Shown here piece after piece: positions 36,885-47,101 of a DNA stretch of 64,000 nt; position 1 is the stretch's first letter, and each line of letters begins with the position of its first letter. Source of the stretch: Paenibacillus amylolyticus (lineage in GTDB: Bacteria > Bacillota > Bacilli > Paenibacillales > Paenibacillaceae); NCBI RefSeq assembly GCF_029689945.1, contig NZ_CP121451.1:1612001-1676000 (forward strand). The letters are read 5' to 3'. A program made the translations under genes and the position numbers. The notes under the pieces are model-generated. The model was not told the origin of the DNA, searched no databases, and saw only the letters and a list, made by a program, of their open reading frames with translations.

Positions 36885-37514
36885 ATGAACACGAGGGAAT
36901 GGACCGGCATTATACTGGCAGGGGGATTATCCAGCCGCATGGGGACCAACAAGGCCATGCTAGAACTGGACGGTTCCGTCGTATTTCAACATGTTACAGA
37001 AGCCATGAGACCCGCAGTATCTTGTATCATCGTGGCTGGTGGACCCAACGTGACAACCTACAGCGATATGGGCTACGACTGCGTCCAGGATCACTATCCG
37101 GGAAAGGGACCACTCGCGGGCCTTCACGCGGCACTGAAAGCTTCGGACACAGACTGGAATCTGGTCTGCGCCTGCGATATGCCGCTCCTGCAAATGTCCT
37201 TTTTGGAGGGTATAAAACAACTGGCCGTGTCGAATGACTCTTATGCTGCTATCGTGCCTCGTGTGGATGGACGTGTCCATCCGCTTGTAGGGGCTTATCA
37301 CAAGCGAGTGCTCCCTGATCTGGAGCAGCGCCTGATGCAGGATCATCTTCGAGTCACACGATGGCTTGAAGAGATGGGATGCTGCTATGTCGAAGCGGAA
37401 GAGCTTGAGAGAGCGGGTGTTCATCATGTTGCGATGCAATTGAGTAATATGAACACACCGGAAGAATACGAGCGTATCCGCAATCAGGATTCGATGCTCG
37501 ATTCAGATCTGTAG
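36885..37514 (+). CDS. mobA: Molybdenum cofactor guanylyltransferase MobA
   Basis: A 209-residue cytoplasmic enzyme that attaches GMP to molybdopterin to make the guanine dinucleotide cofactor required by bis-MGD enzymes. The nucleotide-binding signature is 'IILAGGLSSRMGTNKAML', followed by 'DHYPGKGPLAGLHAAL' and the metal-binding 'VCACDMPLL'. The ATG at 36885 is chosen because GAAGGGAG lies 8 bases upstream; an in-frame TTG at 36840 has none. Its 3' end overlaps the convergent AraC gene by 31 bases. The likely client is the molybdopterin oxidoreductase at 3695-5758. Confidence 0.9.
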   Translation: MNTREWTGIILAGGLSSRMGTNKAMLELDGSVVFQHVTEAMRPAVSCIIVAGGPNVTTYSDMGYDCVQDHYPGKGPLAGLHAALKASDTDWNLVCACDMPLLQMSFLEGIKQLAVSNDSYAAIVPRVDGRVHPLVGAYHKRVLPDLEQRLMQDHLRVTRWLEEMGCCYVEAEELERAGVHHVAMQLSNMNTPEEYERIRNQDSMLDSDL

Positions 37515-38455
37515 GATACGGGATCGCCAGATGCATCCGCATGTTGATTGCGATATTGAAGCGGGCTTTGGCCTGTCCAACGTTTGAATTGTCTGCTGAA
37601 ATGGGACAGGTGGGTGTAGCCGAGCTTCCATGCAATTTCGCCGAGCGACAATTCTGGTTGTTCGATCAGAACCTTGGCTTCCTGCAACTTCAAGCTGGAC
37701 AGGTAAGCCCTGGGTGATCGCCCATACACCTTGCGGAAGACCTGCAAACCATATCCCGGGCTGATGCCAAACGAGGATATGATCTGCTCTACTTTGACCG
37801 TGGATACACTGCTTTCCTTGGTTCGAAGCTGGGCATGGAATGCCTGCTTGATTGCTTCCGCTATCGCTCCTGCATAATGCATGGCTGTTGGAGCTGGTGC
37901 ATGTGGGGCAGCAGCGGATGTGGTGGACTCCGGTTCATTGTCAGCGGCCTGAGACAACAGGGCAAACAGTTCAAACATGCGGGCCTGCATGATCATTTTA
38001 TCAGTCGACGTGTAGGCTTCCGTTACGTTAATCATTCCCATCCAGCTCTCCAGCACAACGCGCATCCTCTTGTTATCTTCCGTACCGGCTGCGTAGATTT
38101 GGCTATGCTGAGACATTAACTTCAGGGTAAATACCGGATCATCCACATTAAAATGAGCGCTAAAATACGTCATGCCTTTCGTGGATACACATTGATTGGT
38201 ATGTTTGAACCCGGGAGGAATGAGAAGAATGGAACCTTCCTCTACGGTATAGGTATAACCATGAATGACACTCTCCTGCGTACCTTGGATGATCAACATT
38301 ATCTCAAAGCCCGGATGGGATTCCTCCGGCATCGCCCATCCATATGGAACTTGTTGGCTGTGCGCGCCATAGAATTTGATGTTACAGTCGATAATAGGCA
38401 GCCAGTGAGCCAGCGTATGGTAAGGCATTTCTCGGAGCTGTGATCGGATATCCAT
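37484..38455 (-). CDS. AraC-family regulator with cupin sensing domain
   Basis: A 323-residue regulator. An N-terminal cupin ('EIMLIIQGTQESVIHGYTYT' and 'GSILLIPPGFKH') is followed by a helical linker with an Ala/Pro-rich stretch, then the two AraC helix-turn-helix motifs ('VKVEQIISSFGISPGYGLQ' and 'LSLGEIAWKLGYTHLSHFSR') at about 225-300. The ATG at 38455 follows GAGGTGA by 7 bases; an upstream in-frame start at 38506 lacks one. It is divergent from the GH42 gene and so likely controls it, with a galactoside or galactose as effector (inference). Confidence 0.85.
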   Translation of the reverse strand: MDIRSQLREMPYHTLAHWLPIIDCNIKFYGAHSQQVPYGWAMPEESHPGFEIMLIIQGTQESVIHGYTYTVEEGSILLIPPGFKHTNQCVSTKGMTYFSAHFNVDDPVFTLKLMSQHSQIYAAGTEDNKRMRVVLESWMGMINVTEAYTSTDKMIMQARMFELFALLSQAADNEPESTTSAAAPHAPAPTAMHYAGAIAEAIKQAFHAQLRTKESSVSTVKVEQIISSFGISPGYGLQVFRKVYGRSPRAYLSSLKLQEAKVLIEQPELSLGEIAWKLGYTHLSHFSRQFKRWTGQSPLQYRNQHADASGDPVSYRSESSIES

Positions 38456-38615
38456 AACATTCACCTCGGAAAAGGGTAAAAACAACTCGCCTTGTACAAT
38501 CGGCACCCTTAGTATACTTCATTATAATCAGTTTAACGCAAGCATGGATCATTCATGGAACGCATCCGTGTTTGAAGGGAGCACTGAACAATAGCGGTTC
38601 TTTAACCGATGATAT

Positions 38616-38629
38616 TGTAAACGCTACCA
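38616..38629. promoter_or_regulatory. Catabolite-responsive element (cre) before the GH42 gene
   Basis: TGTAAACGCTACCA fits the CcpA consensus TGWAANCGNTNWCA with one mismatch. It overlaps TTGTAA (38615-38620), a possible -35 box about 75 bases before the ribosome site. Confidence 0.55.
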
Positions 38630-38703
38630 TTACATCTTGGAATATGTCAACTCATGCACAAGTCAAGATCAATATATTTTCCCGACAAAAAGGAGATTGA
38701 ATC

Positions 38704-40706
38704 ATGGACAGATTATTATATGGCGTAGCCTATTATGATGAATATATGCCTTACGAGAGATTGGACAAGGACATTCAGATGATGAAGGATGCAGGGATTA
38801 ACGTGGTCCGTATTGCAGAATCAACCTGGAGCACCCATGAACCGCAGAATGGTGTATTCGACTTCTCTTCGGTAGATCGTGTGCTGGATGCCATGCATAA
38901 AGCGGGGATTCAGGTCATCGTTGGCACACCAACGTATGCCGTTCCTACATGGATGGTCAAGGAACATCCGGACGTACTGGCTACCACCACACAAGGGCCT
39001 GGCAAATATGGTGCAAGACAGATCATGGATATTACACATCCAACCTATCTATTCTATGCCGAGCGGATCATCCGCAAGTTGATATCCAGGGTAAGCACAC
39101 ACCCAGCGGTCATCGGTTATCAGACGGATAATGAGACGAAGCACTACAATACCGCAGGCGATAATGTACAACTGCAATTCGTCAAATATATGCGGAACAA
39201 GTTCAGCTCCCTGGACGAGTTGAACAAGGAATTTGGCCTCGACTACTGGAGCAATCGAATCAATAGCTGGGAGGACTTCCCGTCTGTCGTAGGGACAATT
39301 AACGGCAGTCTGGGCGCGGAGTTTGCGAAGTTCCAGCGACAGCTGGTAACCAACTTTTTGGCTTGGCAAGTGGGAATCGTGAATGAATACAAACAGGAAG
39401 GACAGTTTGTTACCCAGAACTTTGACTTCGATTGGCGCGGATATTCCTACGGCATTCAAGGGGATGTGGACCATTTTGCCGCATCGAAACCTTTTGACAT
39501 CACGAGTGTGGACATTTATCATCCTTCTCAGGATGATCTGACTGGCATTGAGATTTCATTCGGCGGGGATGTGGCGCGTTCCACCAAACAATCGAATTAC
39601 CTTGTACTGGAGACCGAAGCGCAGGCATTCTGGCATTGGGTTCCCTATCCCGGACAACTGCGTTTGCAGGCATTCAGTCATCTGGCATCCGGAGCGAACA
39701 TGGTCGCCTACTGGCACTGGCATTCGTTGCACAATTCGTTTGAGACGTACTGGAAAGGATTGCTCAGCCATGACTTTGAACCGAATCCGGTGTATAACGA
39801 AGCGAAGACCATTGGCAGGGATTTTGCCCGTCTCAGTCCAAAACTCGTGAATCTGAAGAAACGAATCGGGTGGCTGTGCTGTTCAGCAATGAGGCGCTGA
39901 CATCGATCAAGTGGTTTGGGTTTAACTTCACCAGTGACAAGAATTACAATGACGTGGTGCGCTGGATGTACGATGAATTGTATAAAATGAATATTGGCTG
40001 TGACCTGATTGACCCGTCTGTTGAGAGTTATGCGGAGTATGATGTGCTCGTTGTACCTGCTCTGTATGCTGCGTCGGATGCATTGTTGGAAAAATTGAAT
40101 CAATTTGTAGAGGGTGGCGGACATATCGTCTACTCGTTCAAAAGCGGATTTGCGAATGAGCATATCAAGGTACGCTCTACCCGCCAACCCGGCCTGATCA
40201 GTGAGGCATGCGGGATCGGCTATAATCTTTTTGTAGAGCCGAAGCATGTGTCGCTGCGCGATGATCCGTTCGGGGTTGGTGAAGAGCAGAACCAGGTTCA
40301 CACCTGGATGGAGCTGATTACGCCAACAACGGCGGAAGTGCTCGCTTGGTATGATCATCCACATTGGGGTGAGTATGCGGCAATTACCCAGAATGCCTAT
40401 GGAAAAGGCAAAGCAACCTATGTCGGCTGTTACACCAGCTCTGCGGTGATCCGTAAGGTGCTGGAACGTGTGATGAAGGAAGCAGGCGTATGGGGAGCCG
40501 ATCAGGAACTGGCTTTTCCGATCATTGTGAAGACTGGTGTGAACGATCAGGGAAAAACGATTCGCTACTATTTCAATTATGCGGATGAGGCGACATCCTT
40601 TGTAAATGCATATGGGGAAGGGACCGAACTTCTGGCAGGAACCCCGATTGCAGCGGGAGAGAAGATCGAACTGGAACCATGGGGCATACGGATTATTGAA
40701 CAATAA
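38704..40706 (+). CDS. GH42 beta-galactosidase, frame broken once
   Basis: Corrected length 667 residues, typical for GH42. The N-terminal TIM barrel opens with 'GVAYYDEYMPYERLDKDI', has the acid/base Glu in 'GYQTDNETKHYN' and the nucleophile Glu in 'YLVLETEAQAFWHW'. A trimerisation domain and a C-terminal beta domain follow. The break is at A3 39859-39861; a fourth A gives 'LKKTNRVAVLFSNEALT'. There is no signal peptide, so it hydrolyses imported galactosides in the cytoplasm. AAGGAG precedes the ATG. A sensor kinase, regulator and sugar importer follow on the same strand. Confidence 0.9.
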
Positions 40707-40803
40707 TAGGAAATAATAATGCTCAAAACGAATATCAAGACCATAGCGCCCTCGGCTTCCATGCTGGGGCGTTTGTCTATTTTAGCTCAGGAGTGGATGC
40801 GCT

Positions 40804-42630
40804 GTGTTTACCGAATGTTATCGGAAGCTGACAGACCCTTTCAAACGCAGCATTCGCAATAAATTGATTCTTACCATGACGCTGCTGGCTGTTCTGCCGG
40901 TGATTGCCATGACTGCTATGGCAGCTGAGAATACCCGCTCTTCCATGGAAGAGGAGATTATGGAGACCAACCGAGCCAATATGAACTGGGCCTCCATTTA
41001 TCTGGGTGAACAGTTCGCTCGCATGAATAATATCATCTATTCCATTCAGATCAGTGACGAATTGCATCAATATCTGGCCCTGAACCAGGAAGCACCGGCA
41101 GCCAGCCGATTCGATGAACAGAAGGCCATGTTCAATATGTTGAACAGTGTATACTATTCTGCCGGCAATTATGTATTTGGCGTTGAACTGTATCTGAAGG
41201 AATTGGATACCTTGTTCACCTTCAACTCCATGGATTCTCGCATCAAAGCGGTATCGGAAATACCGGAAGGATATCATGAGCTTTTTGCACAACATAAAGA
41301 TTTTACGATTATCAATGATCCGAACGATCCGCAAAAGTTCCACATGACCCGAAGCATGAACCGCTTCGAGGACCAGGCGCAGATCGGTGCCATCAGTCTG
41401 GAGGTCAAGTGGGCTGAGTTCAACCAGACCCTGGAGTTGCTGGATAGCCGGGGAGATTATGGGGTATACATTGCTGACAGCACGGGCAATCCGGTTTATG
41501 AGCCTAATCAGGAGATTCAGCCATCGGCGGAAGCCCTGGAGAAACTGGCAGGCACGAAGGAAAGTTCGGGCTTCATCCGTACAGCCAAGGAATATGTATT
41601 CTTTCATTCCATTGAACCGTCAGGACTGCGTGTGATCAAGATTGTACCAGCCCATGTGGTTAATGAGAGTGCCTTGGAAACGATGAAATACGGACTTGTT
41701 GTGGGTGGCTTGGCAACCCTCATCTCTATTGCAATCGCTGCGCTCGTGGCCTGGCGTACATCGAAGCCCATTGTCAGACTGGCGAATTCCATGAAGGGTA
41801 TCCAGTTGATCAAGGACAGGGAAGTGGTACGAAGCGGCCGGGTGGATGAGATTGGCCTGCTGGAGAAAAATCTGCATGGAATGGCTAGCCGTATTCGGGA
41901 ACATATCCGCGACAATTACCTGATGAATCTGGAGAAGCAAACGGCAGAGCTCAAAGCACTGCAATCCCAGATTCATCCACATTTCCTGCAAAATACGCTG
42001 CAGATGATTGGCGGCATAGTCTACTCGCAAAAACCGGCAGACAGTTATAAGGTCATTCGAGCCTTGAGCGAGATGTTTCGTTATATTGTACGAGCGCCGG
42101 ATGGACTTGTGCCTCTACAGTCTGAACTCGATCAGTTGGAACATTATATGCTGATTCAGAAGCAGCGTTTTGGCGGAAGGCTTGAATATACACTGGAGAT
42201 TACGGGGGAACTTCAGGAATGTTACATTCCCAAGTTGTCTCTGCAACCGATTGTGGAGAATGCATTTTTGCATGGTCTGGAGAAGAAACAGGGTGAGTGG
42301 AAGCTGGGCATTGAGGTCGTCTGTGAACCTGGAGAGGTAACCATTCGAATTCGGGATAACGGCGTGGGTATGGATGCTGAGAAACTAACGGAGATGCAGT
42401 CCAGACTGGAACGACTCACCCGGCAGGCAGATCGGGTATGGAGTTCAGGTACAGGTATTGGACTGGTCAATGCGGCCTCACGAATGGTAATGCATTTTGG
42501 GCCTGAATATGGGATGAGCATGGAAAGTGAATACGGACAGGGACAAGCGTTACGGTACGAATTCCCTGCAATAGAGGAGGCGAAGCCTTGTGAACAAGGA
42601 ACTGTACAGAGTGCTGCTGGTGGACGATGA
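40804..42630 (+). CDS. YesM-family sensor histidine kinase
   Basis: A 608-residue membrane kinase. It has a transmembrane helix near 22-42, an extracellular sensing region of about 260 residues, a second helix near 298-320 ('YGLVVGGLATLISIAIAALVA'), a HAMP domain, and a His_kinase domain with the phospho-acceptor 'QIHPHFLQNTLQ'. The ATPase has 'PIVENAFLHGL' and 'DNGVGM' boxes. The GTG start at 40804 follows AGGAG by about 9 bases. It overlaps the response regulator gene by 41 bases. The context suggests sensing of an extracellular galactoside to induce the importer. Confidence 0.9.
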   Translation: MFTECYRKLTDPFKRSIRNKLILTMTLLAVLPVIAMTAMAAENTRSSMEEEIMETNRANMNWASIYLGEQFARMNNIIYSIQISDELHQYLALNQEAPAASRFDEQKAMFNMLNSVYYSAGNYVFGVELYLKELDTLFTFNSMDSRIKAVSEIPEGYHELFAQHKDFTIINDPNDPQKFHMTRSMNRFEDQAQIGAISLEVKWAEFNQTLELLDSRGDYGVYIADSTGNPVYEPNQEIQPSAEALEKLAGTKESSGFIRTAKEYVFFHSIEPSGLRVIKIVPAHVVNESALETMKYGLVVGGLATLISIAIAALVAWRTSKPIVRLANSMKGIQLIKDREVVRSGRVDEIGLLEKNLHGMASRIREHIRDNYLMNLEKQTAELKALQSQIHPHFLQNTLQMIGGIVYSQKPADSYKVIRALSEMFRYIVRAPDGLVPLQSELDQLEHYMLIQKQRFGGRLEYTLEITGELQECYIPKLSLQPIVENAFLHGLEKKQGEWKLGIEVVCEPGEVTIRIRDNGVGMDAEKLTEMQSRLERLTRQADRVWSSGTGIGLVNAASRMVMHFGPEYGMSMESEYGQGQALRYEFPAIEEAKPCEQGTVQSAAGGR

Positions 42631-43672
42631 ACCGTGGAACCGGGACATATTGCGCAACCTGGGGGATTGGAATGAACTAGGCATGACCGTTGTTGGTGAG
42701 GCAGAGGATGGCGAGCAGGCCATACAACTGGTCAAGCAGCATCAGCCTCACATTATCATTACGGACATGCGCATGCCCGGCACAGACGGTGTGGAACTGC
42801 TACAGACGCTGAGCGGAAAGTACCCACAGATCAAAGTGATTGTGGTAAGCGGGTATGATGACTTCAATTATGCCAAACATGCAATCCGTCATCGGGCTGC
42901 TGACTATCTGCTCAAACCGGTGAATCCGGATGAACTGAATGCGGTGCTGGCCAAATGTGCAAGAGATTTGGAGAAGTCGAATCTGCACCTGAATCATGGG
43001 AGGCTTACCCATCTTCGTTCGCAAGTGAGTTCTCCCTGTTTCAACAGCAGGCTCGCTTGCGGTTTAACGATCTGAACGGTCAGAGTCTGCGTGAATGGTT
43101 CCAGCAATTGCAGCAGAAGCTGGAACGATGCGAGATCCAAAGTCCCCGGCAACTTGGACGGGTCGCCTACGAATTACAGGCATTGCTGGATGAGTTGTGT
43201 GTCTCCAATGGGTTATACGAGCGGCCCGAAGCAACGGCGCTGCCTCCTTCAACAGCGCTGGCTTCCATTGAATCCACGATCCATTGGATATCCGCCCCGT
43301 ACTACCAGGCTTTGGAGCAGCTCATTGCTCAGCGTAAATTCAAGAACAAGCTGAACCTGAATGAGGTGAAACAATACATTGAGCAGCATTGTATGGAGAT
43401 GATTACGCTGGAGCAGCTTCGCCCAGATCTTTTTTGTCAGCAAGGAATATCTGAGCAAGGTATTCAAGAAAGAGTATGAGGTGAACGTGACCGACTATGT
43501 TGTCCAATTACGTATGACGAGAGCGAAAGAGTGGGTAATGGACGAACAGATTCCATTCAAGCATATTGCTGAGATGGCGGGTTATGAAGATGTGTCATAC
43601 TTCTATCGGGTATTCAAGAAACATTTCGGAGTTTCCCCAGGGGAGATGAGAAAGGGACAAACTCGTATGTGA
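42590..43672 (+). CDS. YesN-family response regulator (receiver plus AraC domain), frame broken twice
   Basis: Corrected length about 360 residues. The receiver domain ('VLLVDDEPWNR', phospho-acceptor Asp in 'IIITDMRMPGTDGVE', Lys in 'YLLKPV') spans about 1-125. A middle helical region and a C-terminal AraC DNA-binding domain ('FKHIAEMAGYEDVSYFYRVF', 'KKHFGVSPGEMRK') follow. The frame moves by -1 near 42960-42990 and by +1 near 43416-43418; removing one C there restores 'LEQFAQIFFVSKEYLS'. GTG start after GAGGAGG. It probably activates the binding-protein/permease genes immediately downstream. Confidence 0.85.
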
Positions 43673-43770
43673 GGCAATTCAGATAGGAGCACGGAAGGAG
43701 TCGTTCCAAGGAGCACTTGTGGTTGGATTAAGGTTTAAAATAATCCAATACACGAGTCTAATTTTGTCCA

Positions 43771-43785
43771 ATGAAGCGCTTTCAT
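43771..43785. promoter_or_regulatory. cre-like element at the promoter of the sugar-binding-protein gene
   Basis: ATGAAGCGCTTTCAT is a near-palindrome one base short of the CcpA consensus TGAAAGCGCTTTCA. It overlaps the expected -35 position of a TATAAT at 43795-43800. Given the frequent one-base gaps in this window, a full cre may have lost a base. Confidence 0.45.
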
Positions 43786-43844
43786 TCTCTGATATATAAT
43801 GAGCCTATGAAAGACAAACCAGTCACACCGGGAGGTCATAAGAG

Positions 43845-45124
43845 ATGAAAGTATGGAAAAGCGTAGCAAGTGCGGTACTGGTCAGTGTTCTGCTCGCAGG
43901 TTGTGGCTCCAATGCAGGAACGGACAATGGGCAGGAGGAGTCGGCATCAGGCAAGACGGTGTCACTCAAAGTTTTCGTTGCCCAACCTCGGCTGAAAGAA
44001 CATTACGATAAATATATAGAACAGTTCAAAGCCAAGGAGAAAGCAGAGAAAAACATTGAGGTGAACGTGCAACTGGAGATGCCGCCAGCGGACAATGCAC
44101 CTCAGATTCTGAAGACAAGACTGGCCTCCAATGATGCACCGGATGTGTTCGCTCTGCATGCAGTCAATGAGATTCCACCGTTTAGCAAAGCGGGTTATCT
44201 GGAAGACCTGTCGGGTCAGCCTTTTGTCGATAAGCTGCTGGATTCGGTCAAACCTTCCGTAACGGATGCAGGGGCAAAGTCGTGGCAGTTCCATTGGAAA
44301 CCTTATCATGGGGCTATCTGTACAATAAAGATATTTTCGAGGAGCAAGGGCTGGAAGTACCCACGACATTAACGGAAATGAAAGCGGTTGTGGAGAAACT
44401 GAAAGCAGCCAATATCACACCATTCGAACTGTCCTACAAAGAATCATGGATTCCGCAATTATTCCTGCCACTCACTGTGGGGGCATTAACACAGTCGGAG
44501 CACACAGACTTCATCGACAAGATGAATCAGGATCAGGGCTCTTTCTCGGATATGAAAGCAATGTTCGATGTATTTGATCTGGTGAATGCGAATGGAACGG
44601 ACAAAGCGCTGGAAGTGGGCGGAGATGATGGTTCAGCAGCCTTCGCATCAGGAAATGCGGCGATGTGGATTCAGGGACCATGGTTTGCCGAAACCATTCT
44701 GAAGTCCAACCCGGACTTGAATTTTGGTGTAGCACCAATGCCGATCAATGACAATCCGGATGATACCAAAATCAATCTGAGTACCTCCACTTCACTGGCA
44801 GTATCATCATCCAGCAAGAACAAAGAAGTGGCACTCGATTTCGTGAACTACATTCTTGATGACAAGGATTCAAGTGCATTCTACGAAGCACTCAAGTTCA
44901 ATCCGGTTGCCAAGATCCATGACTTCAAGAGCTTCCCGTGGGTAGACGATGCCCAGAAATATGTGAGTGAAGGTAAAGCCTATCAGGACCCATCGATCCC
45001 GCAAGCGGTGAAAGACGAGTCAGGCAAAGCGTTACAAGGTTACTACTCTGGGCAATTAAATCAACAGCAGGTTATCGATGCACTCGACAAAGCGTGGAAA
45101 TCGTACAACAAAGTCAACAAGTAA
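43845..45124 (+). CDS. Sugar ABC importer substrate-binding lipoprotein, frame broken once
   Basis: Corrected length 426 residues. A lipoprotein signal ends 'LLAGC', followed by an extracellular solute-binding family 1 fold ('DVFALHAVNEIPPFSKAGYL' and later 'GNAAMWIQGPWFAETI'). The first frame ends at 44372. A second G after 'GCAAAG' at 44279 gives 'AKVVAVPLETLSWGYLYNK' and the rest of the protein. It is anchored outside the membrane and delivers sugar to the two permeases downstream. A large hairpin separates it from them. Confidence 0.9.
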
Positions 45125-45141
45125 GGAGTTGCGAGGAATCT

Positions 45142-45205
45142 AGTACCCGCTTTTGTTGACAAAATCTCAACGGATTAGGGGTTTTGTCAACAAATAGGCG
45201 GTACT
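45142..45205 (+). promoter_or_regulatory. Large intra-operon stem-loop between binding-protein and permease genes
   Basis: Arms AGTACC(c)GC...TTTGTTGACAAAA and TTTTGTCAACAAA...GCGGTACT pair over about 21 bases with a loop of 16. There is no strong T-run. Such structures after binding-protein genes protect the upstream mRNA or partly terminate, raising binding-protein over permease levels. Confidence 0.8.
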
Positions 45206-45304
45206 TTATTTCGTCGCAGTCTCCAAGCAGATGATACGTCAGGCAGAACGTTCTTCGTTCCCTCGTTTACGATCATCCGCTTCGAGTGAAAAGGGGGAGA
45301 ACCA

Positions 45305-46189
45305 ATGGCTACGAATGTGTTCAAGAAGTATCTGTCACTGCTCGCGTTCACTGCGCCTGCCTTTGTCATCTATGCGATTTTCCTGCTGTACCCTACGTTT
45401 AGCGGCATGTTCTACAGTCTGACGGATTGGAACGGGCTTAACCGGGATTACAGCTTTATCGGTCTGGGTAACTTCGTGGAATTGTTCAAAGAAGATCCGG
45501 ACTTTCTGAACTCTCTGTGGTTCACAATGAAATATGTAATATTTATGCTCATTCTGCAAAATGGGATTGCCTTGCTGCTCGCCGTGTTGATTGAATCACG
45601 GACGCGCAGCAAAGGGCTCTTCCGGACCCTGTTCTTCATGCCTAACATGATCAGTACGATCATTAGTGCGTTCATGTGGACATTCATCTTCTCTCAGGTG
45701 CTGCCACAGCTCGCTCAGAAACTGGCTATCTCGTTCCTCGACCAGCAATGGCTGGGAGATCCGAAGTTTTCATTTTACTCCATTCTGATCGTATCGCTCT
45801 GGAACGGTGTGGGGTATATGATGATCATCTATCTGGCCGCTCTCCAGGGTGTGCCGAAAAGTCTCAAGGAAGCGGCTGTCATTGATGGCGCCAATGCATT
45901 CCAGGTACTGCGTAATGTAGTGTTGCCGATGATTACTCATGCTGTGACGATCTGTTTCTTCCTGACGCTGAACGGAGCATTTAAAGTGTTCGAAGTGGTA
46001 TATGGACTGACGGGTGGTGGACCGGGCCGGGCGACGCAGGTTATCACGATGAATATCTATGAAGAAGCGTTCTCCAACAACTTCAGATATGGCTATGCGA
46101 GTGCCAAATCCGTTGTGCTGTTCATCATTGTACTCATCTTCACACTCATCCAGATCACCGTCATGAAGAAGAAAGAGGTGGAAGCATGA
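45305..46189 (+). CDS. Sugar ABC importer permease 1 (LacF/UgpA type)
   Basis: A 294-residue membrane protein with six helices. The N-terminal 'FTAPAFVIYAIFLLYPTFSG' segment and the cytoplasmic EAA loop 'LKEAAVIDGANAFQVLRNVVLPM' are typical of the MalF/LacF group. AAGGGGGAG precedes the ATG. It overlaps the second permease by four bases (ATGA). No ATPase gene accompanies it; in Bacillales MsmX-type ATPases are shared among such importers. Confidence 0.92.
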   Translation: MATNVFKKYLSLLAFTAPAFVIYAIFLLYPTFSGMFYSLTDWNGLNRDYSFIGLGNFVELFKEDPDFLNSLWFTMKYVIFMLILQNGIALLLAVLIESRTRSKGLFRTLFFMPNMISTIISAFMWTFIFSQVLPQLAQKLAISFLDQQWLGDPKFSFYSILIVSLWNGVGYMMIIYLAALQGVPKSLKEAAVIDGANAFQVLRNVVLPMITHAVTICFFLTLNGAFKVFEVVYGLTGGGPGRATQVITMNIYEEAFSNNFRYGYASAKSVVLFIIVLIFTLIQITVMKKKEVEA

Positions 46190-47013
46190 GGATGCAACGA
46201 CTGAACAGTTATCTGATTCGCCTACTGCTAATTCTGGGTTCTCTCGTGGCCATGCTGCCGATCTACATGGCGGTGGTGAACTCTTTTAAAACCCAAGGTG
46301 AGATGTTCCAATCCTTTATCGCGCTGCCAACGACCCTTCACTGGGAGAATTATTCGGACGCGTTTAACAAAATCAATCTGTTGGGCAGTTCGATGAACTC
46401 GGCGATTGTATCCTTTCTGGGGATCGGTGGGATCGTCTTCTGTGCCTCACTGGCGGGATACAAGCTGTCACGCACCTCTGGTCGACTGAGTAACCTGATC
46501 TTCTTCCTGTTTGTAGCATCGATGCTGGTACCGTTTCATTCCATCATGATTCCGCTGACCCGGGTAGCCAAAGGCATGGGTGTACAGGGAAGCACGTACG
46601 GATTGGCCCTGATCTATATCGGGCTTGGTGTAAATATGGCCATCTTCCTCTATCACGGGTTTGTGAAGTCCATCCCGCGGGAATTGGAGGAATCGGCTCA
46701 GATTGATGGATGTAATGAGTTCCAGACGTTCTTCCAGATTATCTTCCCGCTCTTGCTTCCGATCACAGTCACCATTGCGATTCTGGATTTCCTGTGGATC
46801 TGGAATGACTTCTTGTTGCCACTGCTCATGTTGACGGATGTGAATCGCTATACGCTGATTCTGTCCACGAACATGTTGTTTGGTGAATATAACAAGGAAT
46901 GGCCGTTGATTCTGTCCTCTCTGGTACTGACTGCGATTCCGGTTATTCTGATCTATGCTTTCTTCCAGAAGTTCATCATGGAGGGGATTGCAGAGGGTGC
47001 TGTAAAAGGGTAA
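46186..47013 (+). CDS. Sugar ABC importer permease 2 (LacG/UgpE type)
   Basis: A 275-residue membrane protein with six helices and the EAA loop 'ELEESAQIDGCNEFQTFFQI'. Its ATG overlaps the stop of permease 1, so the two are coupled. Last gene of the galactoside operon; a terminator follows. Confidence 0.92.
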   Translation: MRMQRLNSYLIRLLLILGSLVAMLPIYMAVVNSFKTQGEMFQSFIALPTTLHWENYSDAFNKINLLGSSMNSAIVSFLGIGGIVFCASLAGYKLSRTSGRLSNLIFFLFVASMLVPFHSIMIPLTRVAKGMGVQGSTYGLALIYIGLGVNMAIFLYHGFVKSIPRELEESAQIDGCNEFQTFFQIIFPLLLPITVTIAILDFLWIWNDFLLPLLMLTDVNRYTLILSTNMLFGEYNKEWPLILSSLVLTAIPVILIYAFFQKFIMEGIAEGAVKG

Positions 47014-47022
47014 AACACACAA

Positions 47023-47071
47023 ATAGCCTTGATCTAAAGGACTCGGTCCTTTCAGGTCAAGGCTGTTTTTT
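47023..47071 (+). terminator. Terminator after the sugar importer operon
   Basis: Arms AGCCTTGA-CT...AAGG and CCTT...AG-TCAAGGCT followed by TTTTTT. Confidence 0.8.
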
Positions 47072-47101
47072 GGTTGTGAAATCTGGAACCCACCTTCGAA
47101 T

